Below are positions 49,190 to 59,453 of a stretch of 64,000 nt of DNA, piece by piece. The notes under the pieces are model-generated. The model saw only the letters and a program-made list of their open reading frames with translations, ran no database searches and had not been told where the DNA came from. Numbering within the stretch: position 1 is the stretch's first letter; each line of letters begins with the position of its first letter. This stretch comes from Prorocentrum cordatum (lineage: Eukaryota; Sar; Dinophyceae; Prorocentrales; Prorocentraceae): contig CAUYUJ010022560.1 of NCBI GenBank assembly GCA_963575745.1, positions 1 to 64,000 on the forward strand. Direction: 5' to 3'. Position numbers and translations under genes: made by a program.

Positions 49190-50394
49190 CCCTCCTGCTC
49201 GCCTTCCGCCCCCCCGTCCTCGTCACAGTTTCGTCCACGTCCCTGTCCTCGTCATAGTCTCGTCCGCGTCTCTGTCCTCGTCGTAGTCCTCCTCATCCTG
49301 CTGCTGCCTTTTCGCCTCTTGATCTTTGTCGTCTGTCCATTCTTCCCCCCTTTCATCGAGGTATATATATATATAGAGAGAGAACAACAAACAAAAACAG
49401 GAGATCAGGGAGTCACATCCGCCCACTTCACAACTGTGACGCCCTTGCCCCCACGAGCTGGCGGCGGGCGGGCTCCGGTGTGGCGGTATGCGCACCCGTA
49501 AGTGTCCCTGCGGCTCAAGCCACAACACGGCAGCGACCCGACGATCCCGACTTCAACCCCGCCCCGACTACCCCCCCAACGATCCCGACGTCCGCCAGCA
49601 TTCTATCTGCCGCCTCTTGCCGCCGCTTCGCCGCCGCTTCGCCGCCGCAGTGTCCGTACAGCCTTTGCGCCTAGCTAACGACGCGCGCCTTCATCTGCGG
49701 TCCGTCCTTTGCCGTTTTCACTGGTCGCCCGCCGCCCATAAAATCCCAACTTGGGCCTCCAAGAGTCCTGCGTCCTTGCCACCCGTCCGTCTCACACGTT
49801 TTGACTGTACACTCGTCGCGGGCGTTCCACGTCTCCCTGCCCCTGGCCTGGCCCGTCTGCTTGCTGTTGCGGCCCCTTCCCTGCCTCGTTCCATCCTCGC
49901 TCACTCGTCCTTGGCTCCCCGCCGGCCATCTCCTCTTTGTCCCTTCCCGCCTGTCTCCTCCCGCCGGCCCTGGCCTCCCGCTTACGGGTCCGTTCTTGTC
50001 GTTTGCTTGCTTTGCGTGTATTTTTTTTTTGTTGTCATTCTCTCTATCTCTCTGTCTGTCTGTCTCTCTCTCTCTCCCTGTCTGTCTCTCTCTCTCTCTC
50101 TCTTCTGTTCTCTCTCTCTCTCTCTCTCTCCCCTTTTTTTTTTTTGTTTCTCTCTCTCTCTCTCTCACTCTGTCTCTCTATCTCCCTCTCTTTTGATGCT
50201 GCGCGCAGTCGAGCAGCGCCCGCCGGCCCTCGAGGGGACCGACGGGGCGGCGCGCGCTGCCGTGGCCGCGCTCATTCGGGCGCCTTCTGCGCCCCGCACG
50301 GGCCCGCCTCCCCCCCAGGGCCCCCCCCCCTCGGCCGGAAGCGGGCCAGGCGCAGCGGAGACGCGGCGGGCACGCGCACGACCAAGTGCGCCCT
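49190..50394. other. Simple-sequence-rich region without recognised gene
   Basis: CCTCGTC repeats to 49310, short (TA)(GA) at 49366-49384, and a (CT)n tract at 50035-50195. An open frame from 49488 (MRTRKCPCGSS) matches nothing I know. Confidence 0.5.
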
Positions 50395-50515
50395 TCTCCT
50401 CTTCCTCCTCCTCCTGCTCCTCCTGCTCCTCCTCCTCCTCCTGCTCCTCCTCCTGCTCCTCCTCCTCCTGCTCCTCCTCCTCCTCCTGCTCCTCCTCCTC
50501 TTCCATTCCTTCTCC
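50395..50515. repeat. CTCCTCCTG trinucleotide tract
   Basis: Gives Glu-rich and Leu-rich artefact frames. Confidence 0.9.
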
Positions 50516-50635
50516 TTATAGGTAACTTCTCCCTGTCGCATCCGGAGGCCAGTTTCTAAGGCGGGCCGGGCGTTTCGCCTGAGACTTCCTCCCCATGTAT
50601 GATTCCTCCCCAGAAGTGACAACAGTGTCACAGAT

Positions 50636-50908
50636 GGAGGGCGGGTCGTTTTCAAAATGTGGCTCTCGTCTTGGCGCCGCGCACATTCGTTTTAAACATT
50701 TGCAAGAGCTTCACGGACTGAGGGCGGGTCGTTTTCAAAATGTGGCTCTCGCGTTAGCGCCGTTTTGTTTTGTTGTTGTTGTTGTTTTTTTGTTGTTTTT
50801 GGATTTGCAAGAATTTAGCGGATTGAGGGCGATCCTTTTTCAACATGTGGCTCTCGCCTTACCGCCGCGCACATTCGCTTTAGACATTTTCAAGAGTTTC
50901 ACGGGTTC
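50636..50908. repeat. Three tandem units of about 84-103 bp
   Basis: Units start GAGGGCGGGTCGTTTTCAAA at 50636 and 50720, and GAGGGCGATCCTTTTTCAAC at 50823. Each contains ATGTGGCTCTCG and, in units 1 and 3, CCGCGCACATTCG. The middle unit has a TTGTTGTTGTT expansion. Confidence 0.85.
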
Positions 50909-52335
50909 CCATGACCAACGTACCAGTAGCGGTGTTTTGGAAGGATTCAGGATTATGCGGGTGCAACAGTTATGTTGATCCGCGGTGTTGAAGTTCCAAA
51001 AAAGGCGCTCTGGCACGGTTCCAGATCGTCAAGACGCAGCAGTCAGGTTGATACTTGGCGTTGGAATTCCGAGAACAATGTTTGGGCATGCTTCAGGATC
51101 TTCAAACGGTTGTCTTCCAACGAGACAGTTCCCTCAATGGAGATGAACCGTTGTGGGGGCCTATGAAGAGGGAGCTTGGAGGGAGGGTTAATTTCAACAT
51201 CCTTGAAGACCCTTGGTTTTACACTGGTCCTCCTCCTCCCCCTCCTCCCCCTCCTCCCCCTCCTCCTCTTGCTCCTCCTGCTGCTCCTCCTCCTCCTCCC
51301 CGCAGAAGCGCAGGAGGGCGCGCCTGCCCCGAGGGGGCATCACGCAGACGGCGCGATGCCTGCCCCCCGCCACGGACCGACGAGTGGCAGACAGGGGCCC
51401 TGAGATCCCGGCGTCTCAACTTTTTCGAGCCGGGCGCTTTCGCCTTTTTGCCCCAGGACCTTCACAGAGCGATGCGGCTCGAAAAAATGACGCAGAAAGA
51501 CGGGGTCTAGGACCCCAGGCGTTTTTTTTCGATGTCTTATGTTTTTTTTTGTTTTTCTTCCCCCCCCCTACGGCGGATCTCAGGGGGGAAGGGCACCCGA
51601 GTGGCCGGCCCCACGGCGCGAGACAGGCCCCAAACTACGCCACGCCGCACTCGAAGGAGAACCGACTGGGCGTGAGAGTGACCTTTCGCCGGAGTGACCT
51701 TCGGCGCGGGCCCAGTGGGGTCCCCCGCTCGCTGAACGCGAAGCGGTGGCAGCGGCCTGCGAGCCCAGGTTTGGCCACCCCGCGTCCCCCGTGAAGCCGC
51801 CGCGTCCCCCGCCAAGCCGTGCACCAAAGTTCACTCTTGCCCAGGGTCACTCCTGCGCGCAGCCGAGAGGGGGCAAGGGTGGAGAGAGGGGGAGGCCGAG
51901 GGGGCAAGAGGGGGGGAGGAGAGGGCGGCTCGGCATGGCTGTGGGCCCCGCAGGCCGAGGCGGCGCACCCGGAAGGGCCGACGCCCCTCGGCCCGCCCTG
52001 GACCCCGAAGGGAGAGCCGTGGAGCGCGCAACCGCCAGGCGCCCCGCCCTCTCTCGGCGCCACCTCCCCGCCAGAGCATGGCTTTTTGTACCCCGAGGGC
52101 CTCCAGCGCCCCAGCTGCGCCGACCACCCCACCGGCTCGACCAGCGGGGGGGGCCCCAGTGGTCCTCGGCCCCGCGCAGAGGGGGGCCGTGGAGGGGGGA
52201 AGGCTGCTCAGGAGCACCCCTGCTCCTCAGAAGGCGCGGGCCTTATCTGTCGATGTAGGGCCGGCGCCTTTCAAGAAGCAGGGGTGCTTATAACCTTTAA
52301 GAAGCCTTCCCCCTCCCCCTTCTCCCCTCCGCGCG
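50909..52335. other. Region without recognised gene, partly C/T-rich and GC-rich
   Basis: CTCCTCCCC tract at about 51226-51305. From 51560 very GC-rich with GGGGGAGGCCGAGGGGG stretches. A 207-codon open frame is Gly/Arg/Pro-rich and unconvincing. Confidence 0.5.
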
Positions 52336-52379
52336 CTGCCAAGGATGCCCTGGCACCCTCCGAGTCCTTGACGGGGCCC

Positions 52380-52519
52380 CGCTCCACAGGGGGTCTCTCT
52401 CTCTCTCTCTCTCTTTCTCCGTTGCCCTGCAGCACAGACTAACGGGGACCAGCGAGCGGCGCTGGTAGATCAGTCTGCAGTTGCAGGACAACGGTATGCA
52501 CACACACATGTATATATAC

Positions 52520-52564
<45 letters not shown>

Positions 52565-52590
52565 TACACACATATATATGTATATTCCTA
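52380..52590. repeat. (CT)n and TATG/(TA)n microsatellites
   Basis: CT run at 52390-52415; TATG and TA run at 52497-52585. Confidence 0.9.
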
Positions 52591-52599
52591 AATTTTTGC

Positions 52600-53270
52600 A
52601 AGCCCGGGCGGGGGGACCCACCCCCCCAAAACTGGACTCCCGGGATTTGGGGCTTTGTGACCCTCCTGACGGGCCTCGAAGCGGCCCCCCAGGCCTCGCA
52701 GGGCGTTTTGCGAAGCCTTCCCAGCACACCTAGGGCGATCAGGGGGGTCATCGGAGACGTCCCAGAGACCCTTAAGACAGCACAAGAGCGCTCCAAGAGT
52801 GACCGACGTGACCTCAAGATGGCCCAAGAGGCCTCCAGGACGGCGCCAAAGAGGCTTCCAAGAGCACTCCCAAGAAGGCCCCAAGAGGCAAAAATCATTG
52901 TTTTTCTGTTGTTTTTTGGTGAATTTTGGGGTGCTCCTCTTTTCGGCTTCCCGACGCTCCAAGACGGCGGTCTTCTGGGCGTCCGAAGCCGCCTGGGAGG
53001 CTCCCAAATCGCCCCACAACCGTCCGAGAGGCTTCCAGGCAGTCCAAGAGAGCCCCAAAAAGATGGCCCTCAGAGAGCCCCATGGCGGCCCAGGATGGCC
53101 CCAAGACACCCTCCGAAGCATTCTCAATCGTGACCTCGTCGTTCAGGGAGACCGCGGTTGGAGGCAGGAGGCAGGGTGGCCCGAGGAAGCCCCAAGAGGC
53201 CCCCAGAATACGCCCAGGAGGCTTCCAGAAGGCCTTAAAAGCCTCCGCAAAAAAGAGCTGAAGAGGATGG
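52600..53270 (+). repeat. CAAGAGG-family repeat array, forward orientation
   Basis: One clear core at about 52885-52975 (GGCAAAAATCATTG ... CTCTTTTCGGCTTCCCGAC then GCTCCAAGACGGC). Confidence 0.85.
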
Positions 53271-53562
53271 GGATAATGCGCAGGGTATGGCGAAAATGAA
53301 GAAAAAGAAGCATGGATGAAGGATAACGAATAACACTATTATAGCGGCGCTGCCGGAAAAGGCAAGAAGGAGTTATCGCTAAATTGTCGGCTTGACCTTC
53401 CTGCTATTCCGCCTGCATACCAAACTTCAACGACCAAGGTGCATGGCGCGAAACGCCACTGCAGTCGGCAATGCGAAACCCGTCCTTGATTAAAATAACA
53501 GCTCAAGGGAAGAGGTCGAGAGCCCCTTGCTTCCTCACCACTCCCCCTGCGCGCGCCGACGA
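53271..53562. other. Unique sequence, nothing recognised
   Basis: Mixed composition, no gene seen. Confidence 0.4.
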
Positions 53563-53610
53563 GCGACGGACGACGGACGACGGACGACGGACGACGGACG
53601 ACGGACGACG

Positions 53611-53694
<84 letters not shown>

Positions 53695-53865
53695 TACGAC
53701 GACGCTGACGAATGACGAACACGCTCACAACGGCGGCGACGCTGACGACGACGACAACGACGACGGCGATGCCGACGGCGACGCCGACGGCGACGACGAC
53801 GGCGACGACGACGGCGGCGACGACGACGACGAGGACGACGACGACGGCGGTGATATCGTCGGCAT
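53563..53865. repeat. (GAC)n trinucleotide array
   Basis: Starts with six GACGACGGAC units, then pure GAC, then GACGGCGAC. It is the complement of the motif at 35400-35755. Poly-Asp, poly-Thr and poly-Arg frames are artefacts. Confidence 0.95.
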
Positions 53866-54257
53866 GCAGCGGCCACGCGCAGGTTCGGCTCCCCGTGGAC
53901 GAGCGCACCCGCGCGGACCGAGCCCGAGTTCCACCTGCCCCCGTCCTACTACATAAACCCCCCGGCGCTGAAGACGGCCTGCCGCAGCCGTCCCCGTCTT
54001 TTCGGGACGGTCGAAATAAGTTCGGAAAGAACGGCTACGATGCCCATTAGCAGTTCCTGTTCATTGTAAACAGAAATCGCTGTCTGCGCCGCCGCGGACG
54101 TGGTTCTTTGAAGACAAAATGCCGCCTGCCCAACAGCGGCCGCTGTCGGGCATTGTACCTTTTTTCCGTACCCATTTCGGGCGTCCAAGTTTTTGCTGTT
54201 GTCGTTGCTGCTTTTGTTCTGTCTGGCTTTCTTCGGGGAGCGAACAATAACGTAAAT
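53866..54257. other. Unique sequence with a 7-bp hairpin
   Basis: CCGTCCC/GGGACGG at 53988-54010. No gene recognised. Confidence 0.4.
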
Positions 54258-54382
54258 ATAACAACTCGGAGGTTCGCGTGGATTTATCGGATCGGCGCTG
54301 GAGGCCCCTGGCGCGCTCCGCGCGCCAGGGAGGGGGGTCCAGCGCGGATCCGAGAAGTCCGCGCGGACCTCCGAGTAGTTAT
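54258..54382. mobile_element. Foldback/MITE-like element, copy 2 (125 bp)
   Basis: Outer arms ATAACAACTCGGAGG and CCTCCGAGTAGTTAT (one mismatch) continue inward through TCGCGTGGATTTATCGGATC and GGCGCTGGA, paired with the right arm. The centre is itself a perfect hairpin (CCCTGGCGCGC/GCGCGCCAGGG). Nearly the whole element can fold back. The arms match 37715-37812. Confidence 0.85.
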
Positions 54383-54479
54383 GTTCAAATCATGTTTCGT
54401 TCTCCAATGTCAATTTTCGGTGTGACTTGTATCTGATGGCCTTCGGCCCATCGCTGAACAGTGCGTGGGTTGTGGGGTT

Positions 54480-55440
54480 TCCGTTCGTGTTACCCCCCTC
54501 TTTCGGGTCCTTCTTCGGGCTGTCTTGGAGCCCTTTAGGCGGTCTGGGGGCCCTCTTGCGAGCCTCTTGGGCCGTTTTGGGGCTGTCTTGGTGGCCTTTT
54601 TGGCAGTTTTGGCGTGTTGGAAGCTTGAAAAGTCGAGGACCCTCAAATCATGGAAACACCAAAAGCAAGCAGATGGTTTTGGCCTTTCATGGCCCTCTTG
54701 GGAAGGCTCTTGGGGTTCTCTTGGCTCGCCTCGAAGGCCCTTGGGGCCGTCTTGGGGCCCTCTTTGACAGTATTGGGGGCCTCTTGGGGGCTTGGCCATT
54801 CTTGGAGCCCTCTTTTGCTCGGGGCCTCTTGGGTGCCGTAGGCCTCTTGGTTGCCGTTTTGGAGCCTCTTGGGGCGTCTTCAGGCCTCTTGGGGGTCTTT
54901 TGGGGTCTCTCGGACGCGGATTTTCAGTTCGTGTTCCCCCTCTTGGGCCCTTCTTGGGGCTCTTTTTGGGCCCTCTTGGGTCGTCTTGGGCTCCTCTGGG
55001 GCCGTCTTGGAGCCTTCTTGGGCTGTGTTTGGGCTCTTCTGGGGCCTCTTGGGCAGTCTTGGGGCGGTCCTGGGTCCTCCTGGGCCGTCCTGGAGCGTCA
55101 GGAGCTCGAAAAGTCGAGGACCCCAAAATCATTGCAAAGCCTGAGGAACAATCATGGTTTTGCCGTCTCGGGGCCCTTTGGGGAAGACTCTTGAGCTCTC
55201 TTGGGGCGTCTCGGAGGCCTCTTGGGCCGTCTTGGGACCATCTTGGGCTTCTTGGCGCAATCTTTGGGCGTCTCGGGGCCCTCTGGGACCGTCTTGGGGG
55301 CCTCTTGGGGCCCTCTTGGCCCGTGTTGTGGTTTTCTTGGGCTTCAAACGGTCACGCGACAAGGCCCGAGAAGAAACGGTACGGCCCAGGAGAATAGTCA
55401 ATCTGGGTCCAGGTTCCTTGAAGGCTTTCCAGGAATGAGG
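54480..55440 (-). repeat. CAAGAGG-family repeat array, reverse orientation
   Basis: GGGCCTCTTGGG words with cores at about 54615-54685 and 55090-55160 (GCTCGAAAAGTCGAGGACCC in the latter, a near match in the former). Confidence 0.85.
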
Positions 55441-55489
55441 ACTAACACGCCCACTCCGTGCCCAGCGGCACGGTGGCGGATCTCTCTTT

Positions 55490-55710
55490 CTCTCTATAGA
55501 TAATGTGTACACATGTATACACATTATGTGTGTACATGCATACGTACATGTGTATGTAGAAACTGTATGTGTATATATATATATATATATGTGTAGCAAT
55601 ATGCACTTCTATATGTTTATGCACGCGTCTGCAAGTTTGTGTGCCTGCATGTATGCATTCACGCACACATGTATGTCAGGTGTGCGTTCACACGTGTATA
55701 AACATTAACA
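55490..55710. repeat. TATG/CATG microsatellite
   Basis: Irregular GTACATGTGTATG words with a TA run near 55575. Confidence 0.85.
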
Positions 55711-55814
55711 CCGCAACACTCGATCCTCTCATTTTTGCTTCTTCCGCGCGTTCTTCCTCTCCTCCTTTGCTTCATTCTGGTACTCCTTAGGAGTCAAGTA
55801 GGGGGGAGCGAAGA

Positions 55815-55920
55815 TTCGATCCGGGTTGGCTAGGATTCAAATAAGGATGCAATAGGAAAGGGCGAGGAGGAGGGAAAGGGGACGATTCGAGTAGGATTGT
55901 ATGTGATGCGCGCACGAGTT
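55815..55920. repeat. AGGATTCAAAT repeat, copy 1
   Basis: GGTTGGCTAGGATTCAAATA then AGGATGCAATAGGAAAGG, followed by a purine tract. Related direct copy at 58235-58345 and inverted copy at 58400-58530. Confidence 0.65.
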
Positions 55921-55949
55921 TAATGAGGAAGGGCGAAGTCAATGAGGAA

Positions 55950-56065
55950 GGGCGAAGAGGAGGAGGAGGAGGAGGAGGAGGAGGAGGAGGAGGAGGAGGG
56001 AGGAGGAGGAGGAGGAGGAGGAGGTGGAGGAGGAGTAGGAGGAGGAGGAGGAGGAGTGGGGGAGG
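55950..56065. repeat. (GAG)n trinucleotide tract
   Basis: GAGGAGGAG run just upstream of the unrecognised ORF. Confidence 0.95.
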
Positions 56066-56146
56066 GACCTATGGGATTAGATTGGGATCCGAATAGGAAC
56101 CCAATAAGACAGTGCCGTTGTCGTCGGCCCCGCGGCCTCCATCTCT

Positions 56147-57140
56147 ATGGGCAAGATCCGCTTGAACGCGGCGTCATTCTACAAGGACCCCTCGAGCTAC
56201 ATTGCTCGTCCCATCGTCTCCGAGACGGCTGTCGTGCGATTATACACGTCTGCTGGCCTCAAGAGGCTCGCCTTGGCTCCGACCTGCGCGACTAGCCCAG
56301 TCGAGTACACGCTGACCGCAGACGAGGCGGACATCGGCACTTGGGGCAAGCTCGAGAGGGTCGCGGCACCCTACAGCGCCATTCGCTCCGCCCCCTTGAG
56401 GGCGGCAATCGACTCAGGGCTCGCTTCGTCGCCCGGTATCCCCGGCTCCAACGAAGACTTTGACGATTTGATTGCGGTCGTCGGCGGCTGGAGGAAGCCC
56501 GGCGGCACCACGAAGTGGGTGCTCATGCCTTTGACCTTGCTCGAGGCGCTTGCGGGCATCGGCTCTGCCGCTGCCGTGGAGGCGGAGCTCTTCCGTTTTG
56601 GCGCTGTGGAGGTGCTCGCCCCTAACACCAGCGTGCAGGACGTCGCCCCGATGCTTCGATGTCACAGTCGTTGTGGTCGGAACTTGCGCAGCCATTTTCG
56701 AGACGCCGGCTGGGCTCAAGAGCGACGACGTCGTGCTCGCGGCCCCCATCTCAATCGACTCGGCTGGCAAGAGGACAGGCTTCTACGGCGGGCGCGCTTG
56801 CTTGAAGGCGGAGGGCGCCATCTGCTCCGAGGTGTTTGCTCTGAGCTCGTCGCTGGGCCCCCTCTCGGCCGGCGCTGCGAAGGTGGACCAACCTTTCGCC
56901 GGACTGAACGCCGCCAGGGCTCTCGTCTACGGCCTGTGCACCGGTGCCGCGCGGCTCGACGACCGCATGGAGCTCAGCTTCAGAAGGATGGGTGGGGCAG
57001 CGGCCATCCTGAGCGGTTTGCTGGGCACGAGCGTCGAAGAGATCGAGGAGGCCGCGCCGGTGCATGTCGCCCTCGCCGCGTGCAGGGCCGTGGGCCGCGT
57101 CGTGAAGGGCCACGCCTGCGCGCCCGAGCCAAAGGCCCTT
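56147..57140 (+). pseudogene. Unrecognised protein of about 330 residues with one frameshift
   Basis: Frame 2 from ATG 56147 reads MGKIRLNAASFYKDPSSYIA ... TSVQDVAPML. At about 56655 the coding signal moves to frame 3 (FDVTVVVVGTCAAIFETPAG ... AAPVHVALAACRAVGRVV). Both parts look like one folded alpha/beta protein, with balanced composition and no low-complexity tract. I recognise no family. A one-base indel is the simplest cause, since no intron of plausible size fits. It lies in a module bounded by related repeats (55815-55920 and 58235-58345). A capsid-like or other element-borne protein is possible but unproven. Confidence 0.5.
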
Positions 57141-57359
57141 GGTCCCGCCCGCCATGCACATCGGCAGTGCCAACTTGGCGCTACCAGGACGAGGGCTCAG
57201 GAGTCAACCGTGACGGAGTCCGTCGCCCGCGCGGCCCGAGTCCGAGACCACGCTTTCGACTACATTGGCCTTGCTTCGACCATTGCCCCGCCCCCGGCTG
57301 CCATCCGAGTTTGGGTGTTCTTCTACGGCGCGCCGCTCGAACCACGTGAAGCTGGCTAA

Positions 57360-57546
57360 CTGTTGTGGCAAACGTGCCCGCGAAGAGCTCACTCCTGGAG
57401 GTGTCGCAAGAGGCGTCAACGTGGTCGCCCTAGCTTCAGCCGTTGGCGAAGCAGTCTGGAGATCAATCCCGAACTCTCACATGGCGACAGGCATCGTCGC
57501 CCCACTGGCCGCAGAGAGGTACCAGGACGGGGTGGCCGCTGACTAG
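57360..57546 (+). CDS. Short unrecognised ORF downstream
   Basis: Open frame ending KLANCCGKRAREELTPGGVA ... AAERYQDGVAAD, stop TAG 57546. The start is unclear: the frame is open from 57265, and the given start is an estimate. It may be a separate small protein or part of the same decayed unit. Confidence 0.3.
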
Positions 57547-57561
57547 CTGCGCCAGGGCACC

Positions 57562-58072
57562 GTGGCAAACACGAACTCGATGAATGCGCTGGAAGCCAGC
57601 CGTGAGGCTCTCAGCGCGATCAAGGCCGCCAAGGACTGGCTCGAGGAGATGGCCCCCGAGCGCGCGCTCCTCGGGCCCAGGGCCTTGCAGCGCTTGCGCG
57701 AAGATGCCGTCGCCGCCGTCGGCCCGGAGGAGATCGACAAGGCTGTCGCGGCCGCGTCGCCCGAGGAGACGAGACTTGGACCCGTCGTCTTCGCGAGCTT
57801 GTTCGGCTCCACGGACGCCCATCAGGTACTCGTTGGGCCTGGCCATCAAGGCGGCATATCCAGAGAACCAGGGCGCTCATGCGAACCGCGTCACCGCCGA
57901 GTTCGCCCGGCTTATCAAGGCGACGGAGGAACCTACCTCAGCCGCCAGCTTTCGCGGGATTGATAGCTCCGTCGGTGCAGTCTTGCTCGAAATCTGGGGC
58001 GAGATCGAGGCGAGGGCCAGCGCGGGCTCTGCTGCGGCGGCGGCTGTCGCGGTTGCCGTTGCCGGGGTTTGA
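57562..58072 (+). pseudogene. Unrecognised helical protein with one frameshift
   Basis: Begins MANTNSMNALEASREALSAI in frame 1 with a GTG or inframe start near 57562. The signal moves frame near 57825 (SLFGSTDAHQ then LGLAIKAAYPENQGAHANRV) and ends with an alanine/valine-rich helix and TGA 58072. Largely alpha-helical by composition. The same orientation and module as the ORF at 56147. Function unknown. Confidence 0.4.
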
Positions 58073-58234
58073 GTCTGCTCATCGGAGAGCATTGCGGTGG
58101 GGGGAGCTCAAGCCTTGCACGCCGCTTCCTGTCAGGCAAGTATCGGGGCCCCCGCCGCCTGCCAGGCCCTCGCCATTCCAGCTTTGAAAAAATATGGCAT
58201 GCGAGGGAAGAAGACGGGGGGGGGGGGGGAGGGG

Positions 58235-58345
58235 GAAAACAAGTCCGATTAGGATTGGCTGACATTCAAATCAGGATTCAATCGGAAAGGACTACGAGGA
58301 GAGGGAGGGAGTTTTCTATTGGATTTGAATATGATCCAGGTTGGA
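58235..58345. repeat. AGGATTCAAAT repeat, copy 2
   Basis: GATTGGCTGACATTCAAATC then AGGATTCAATCGGAAAGG, parallel to copy 1, preceded by a G run. Confidence 0.65.
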
Positions 58346-58399
58346 GCCTAATCAGTAAGGGAAGGGAAGAGAAGGGGAAATGGTGAGGAGGAGAGGGGC

Positions 58400-58530
58400 A
58401 AGTTCCTATTCGATCCTATCTGGTTCCCATTCAAATCTTCGAACCTGTTCAATCCAAATCGAATCCCTCCCCCTCCTTCCTCCTCGCCCTTTCCTGTTGA
58501 ATTCCTTTGTGAACCTGATTCGATCGTAAT
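58400..58530. repeat. AGGATTCAAAT repeat, inverted copy
   Basis: The reverse complement contains GAATTCAACAGGAAAGGGCG then AGGAGGAAGGAGG, as in copy 1. With 58235-58345 it forms an inverted pair. Confidence 0.6.
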
Positions 58531-58626
58531 GGAATGTTCCCTCCGGATGAGGAATAGGGTCCGGTAAGACGTCGTATCCCAGTTACTCGTTACCTGCAGG
58601 TGCCGCAAGTCTTCCGGCCGGCCGCG

Positions 58627-59442
58627 ATGTCTTCCCCTCCAGAGTGGTGGGCAGCGGCATCTCAGGGTCTGCTTCGGGACCAAAGGAAAATCTGCGACGA
58701 GGTGCTCGATCCGATCAAGCAGGGTGTTGTCGAGGTGAAGAAGGACATCGTAACTTTGAAGTCCCCGCAAGAAGCCTTGGGCGCCATGGTCAAGCAGCTC
58801 GAGGAGGGCGGGCCATTCAATAACTCCGGGAGTGATTTCAAACCCACGTACCTCGACATCCTCGGGTTCTGCGTGTTGCACGTCAAGGACGAAATAGGCA
58901 TCACTCATACCGAAGCCGTGGGCCTGGTGGAGAAATAGAAGGGGGTCCTCGATCCAAGCATCCAGGAGCACGTCCGAGAGCTTCAACTGTTTGGTCCGAA
59001 AAACTATTCCGCCAGGGTCCCGATCGCGCCGCAGTATCTCACGGGGGTGAAGAACGCGTGGGCCGCGTGCCTCGCCGAGCCAGGCAAAGCGCGGAAGGTG
59101 GAGAAGACTCAATGGGTGCGGCCTCGAAGCGCCCCAGCAATCCAGGAACGGTGCGCCACCCTAGGCAGAGTCTTCGATTGGGACACGAATGCGCTCGGCG
59201 CCGCCTACATGCCGGTTGCCGCGCACTGGGCCCCTGACTTCAAAATCACCATCGTCACCAGCCAGGAGGAGGGAAACATGGGAGCGAAGCCGACGGGCAT
59301 TCTTTGCGAGGTCCTCGACAAGGGCATCACTAATGGCAACTCAAGCAATCTCCGCTGGCGGGGTGGACGCCGGAGCGCGCCAACGCGGCGGTCGCCGCGT
59401 GCCGGCGCCGTCGGCAGTAGCGGCGCCCACAACAGCCTCTAA
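58627..59442 (+). pseudogene. ORF1-like protein of the LINE, one in-frame stop
   Basis: Frame 1 from ATG 58627 (MSSPPEWWAAASQGLLRDQR) is interrupted by TAG 58936-58938 and continues with KGVLDPSIQEHVRELQLFGP ... DWDTNALGAAYMPVAAHW to TAA 59442. The domain is unknown to me. Position directly before the endonuclease, 11 bp away, suggests LINE ORF1. An RNA-binding role would be inference by analogy. Confidence 0.5.
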
Positions 59443-59453
59443 ATTCGAGCAGC

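Noticed and set aside
49497-49517. CCGTAAGTGTCCCTGCGGCTCAAG as a further spliced-leader relict
   Set aside because: Only the two ends resemble the leader; the middle and the length do not.
53988-54010. GC hairpin followed by T-rich sequence as an intrinsic terminator
   Set aside because: The window is eukaryotic and no gene ends there.
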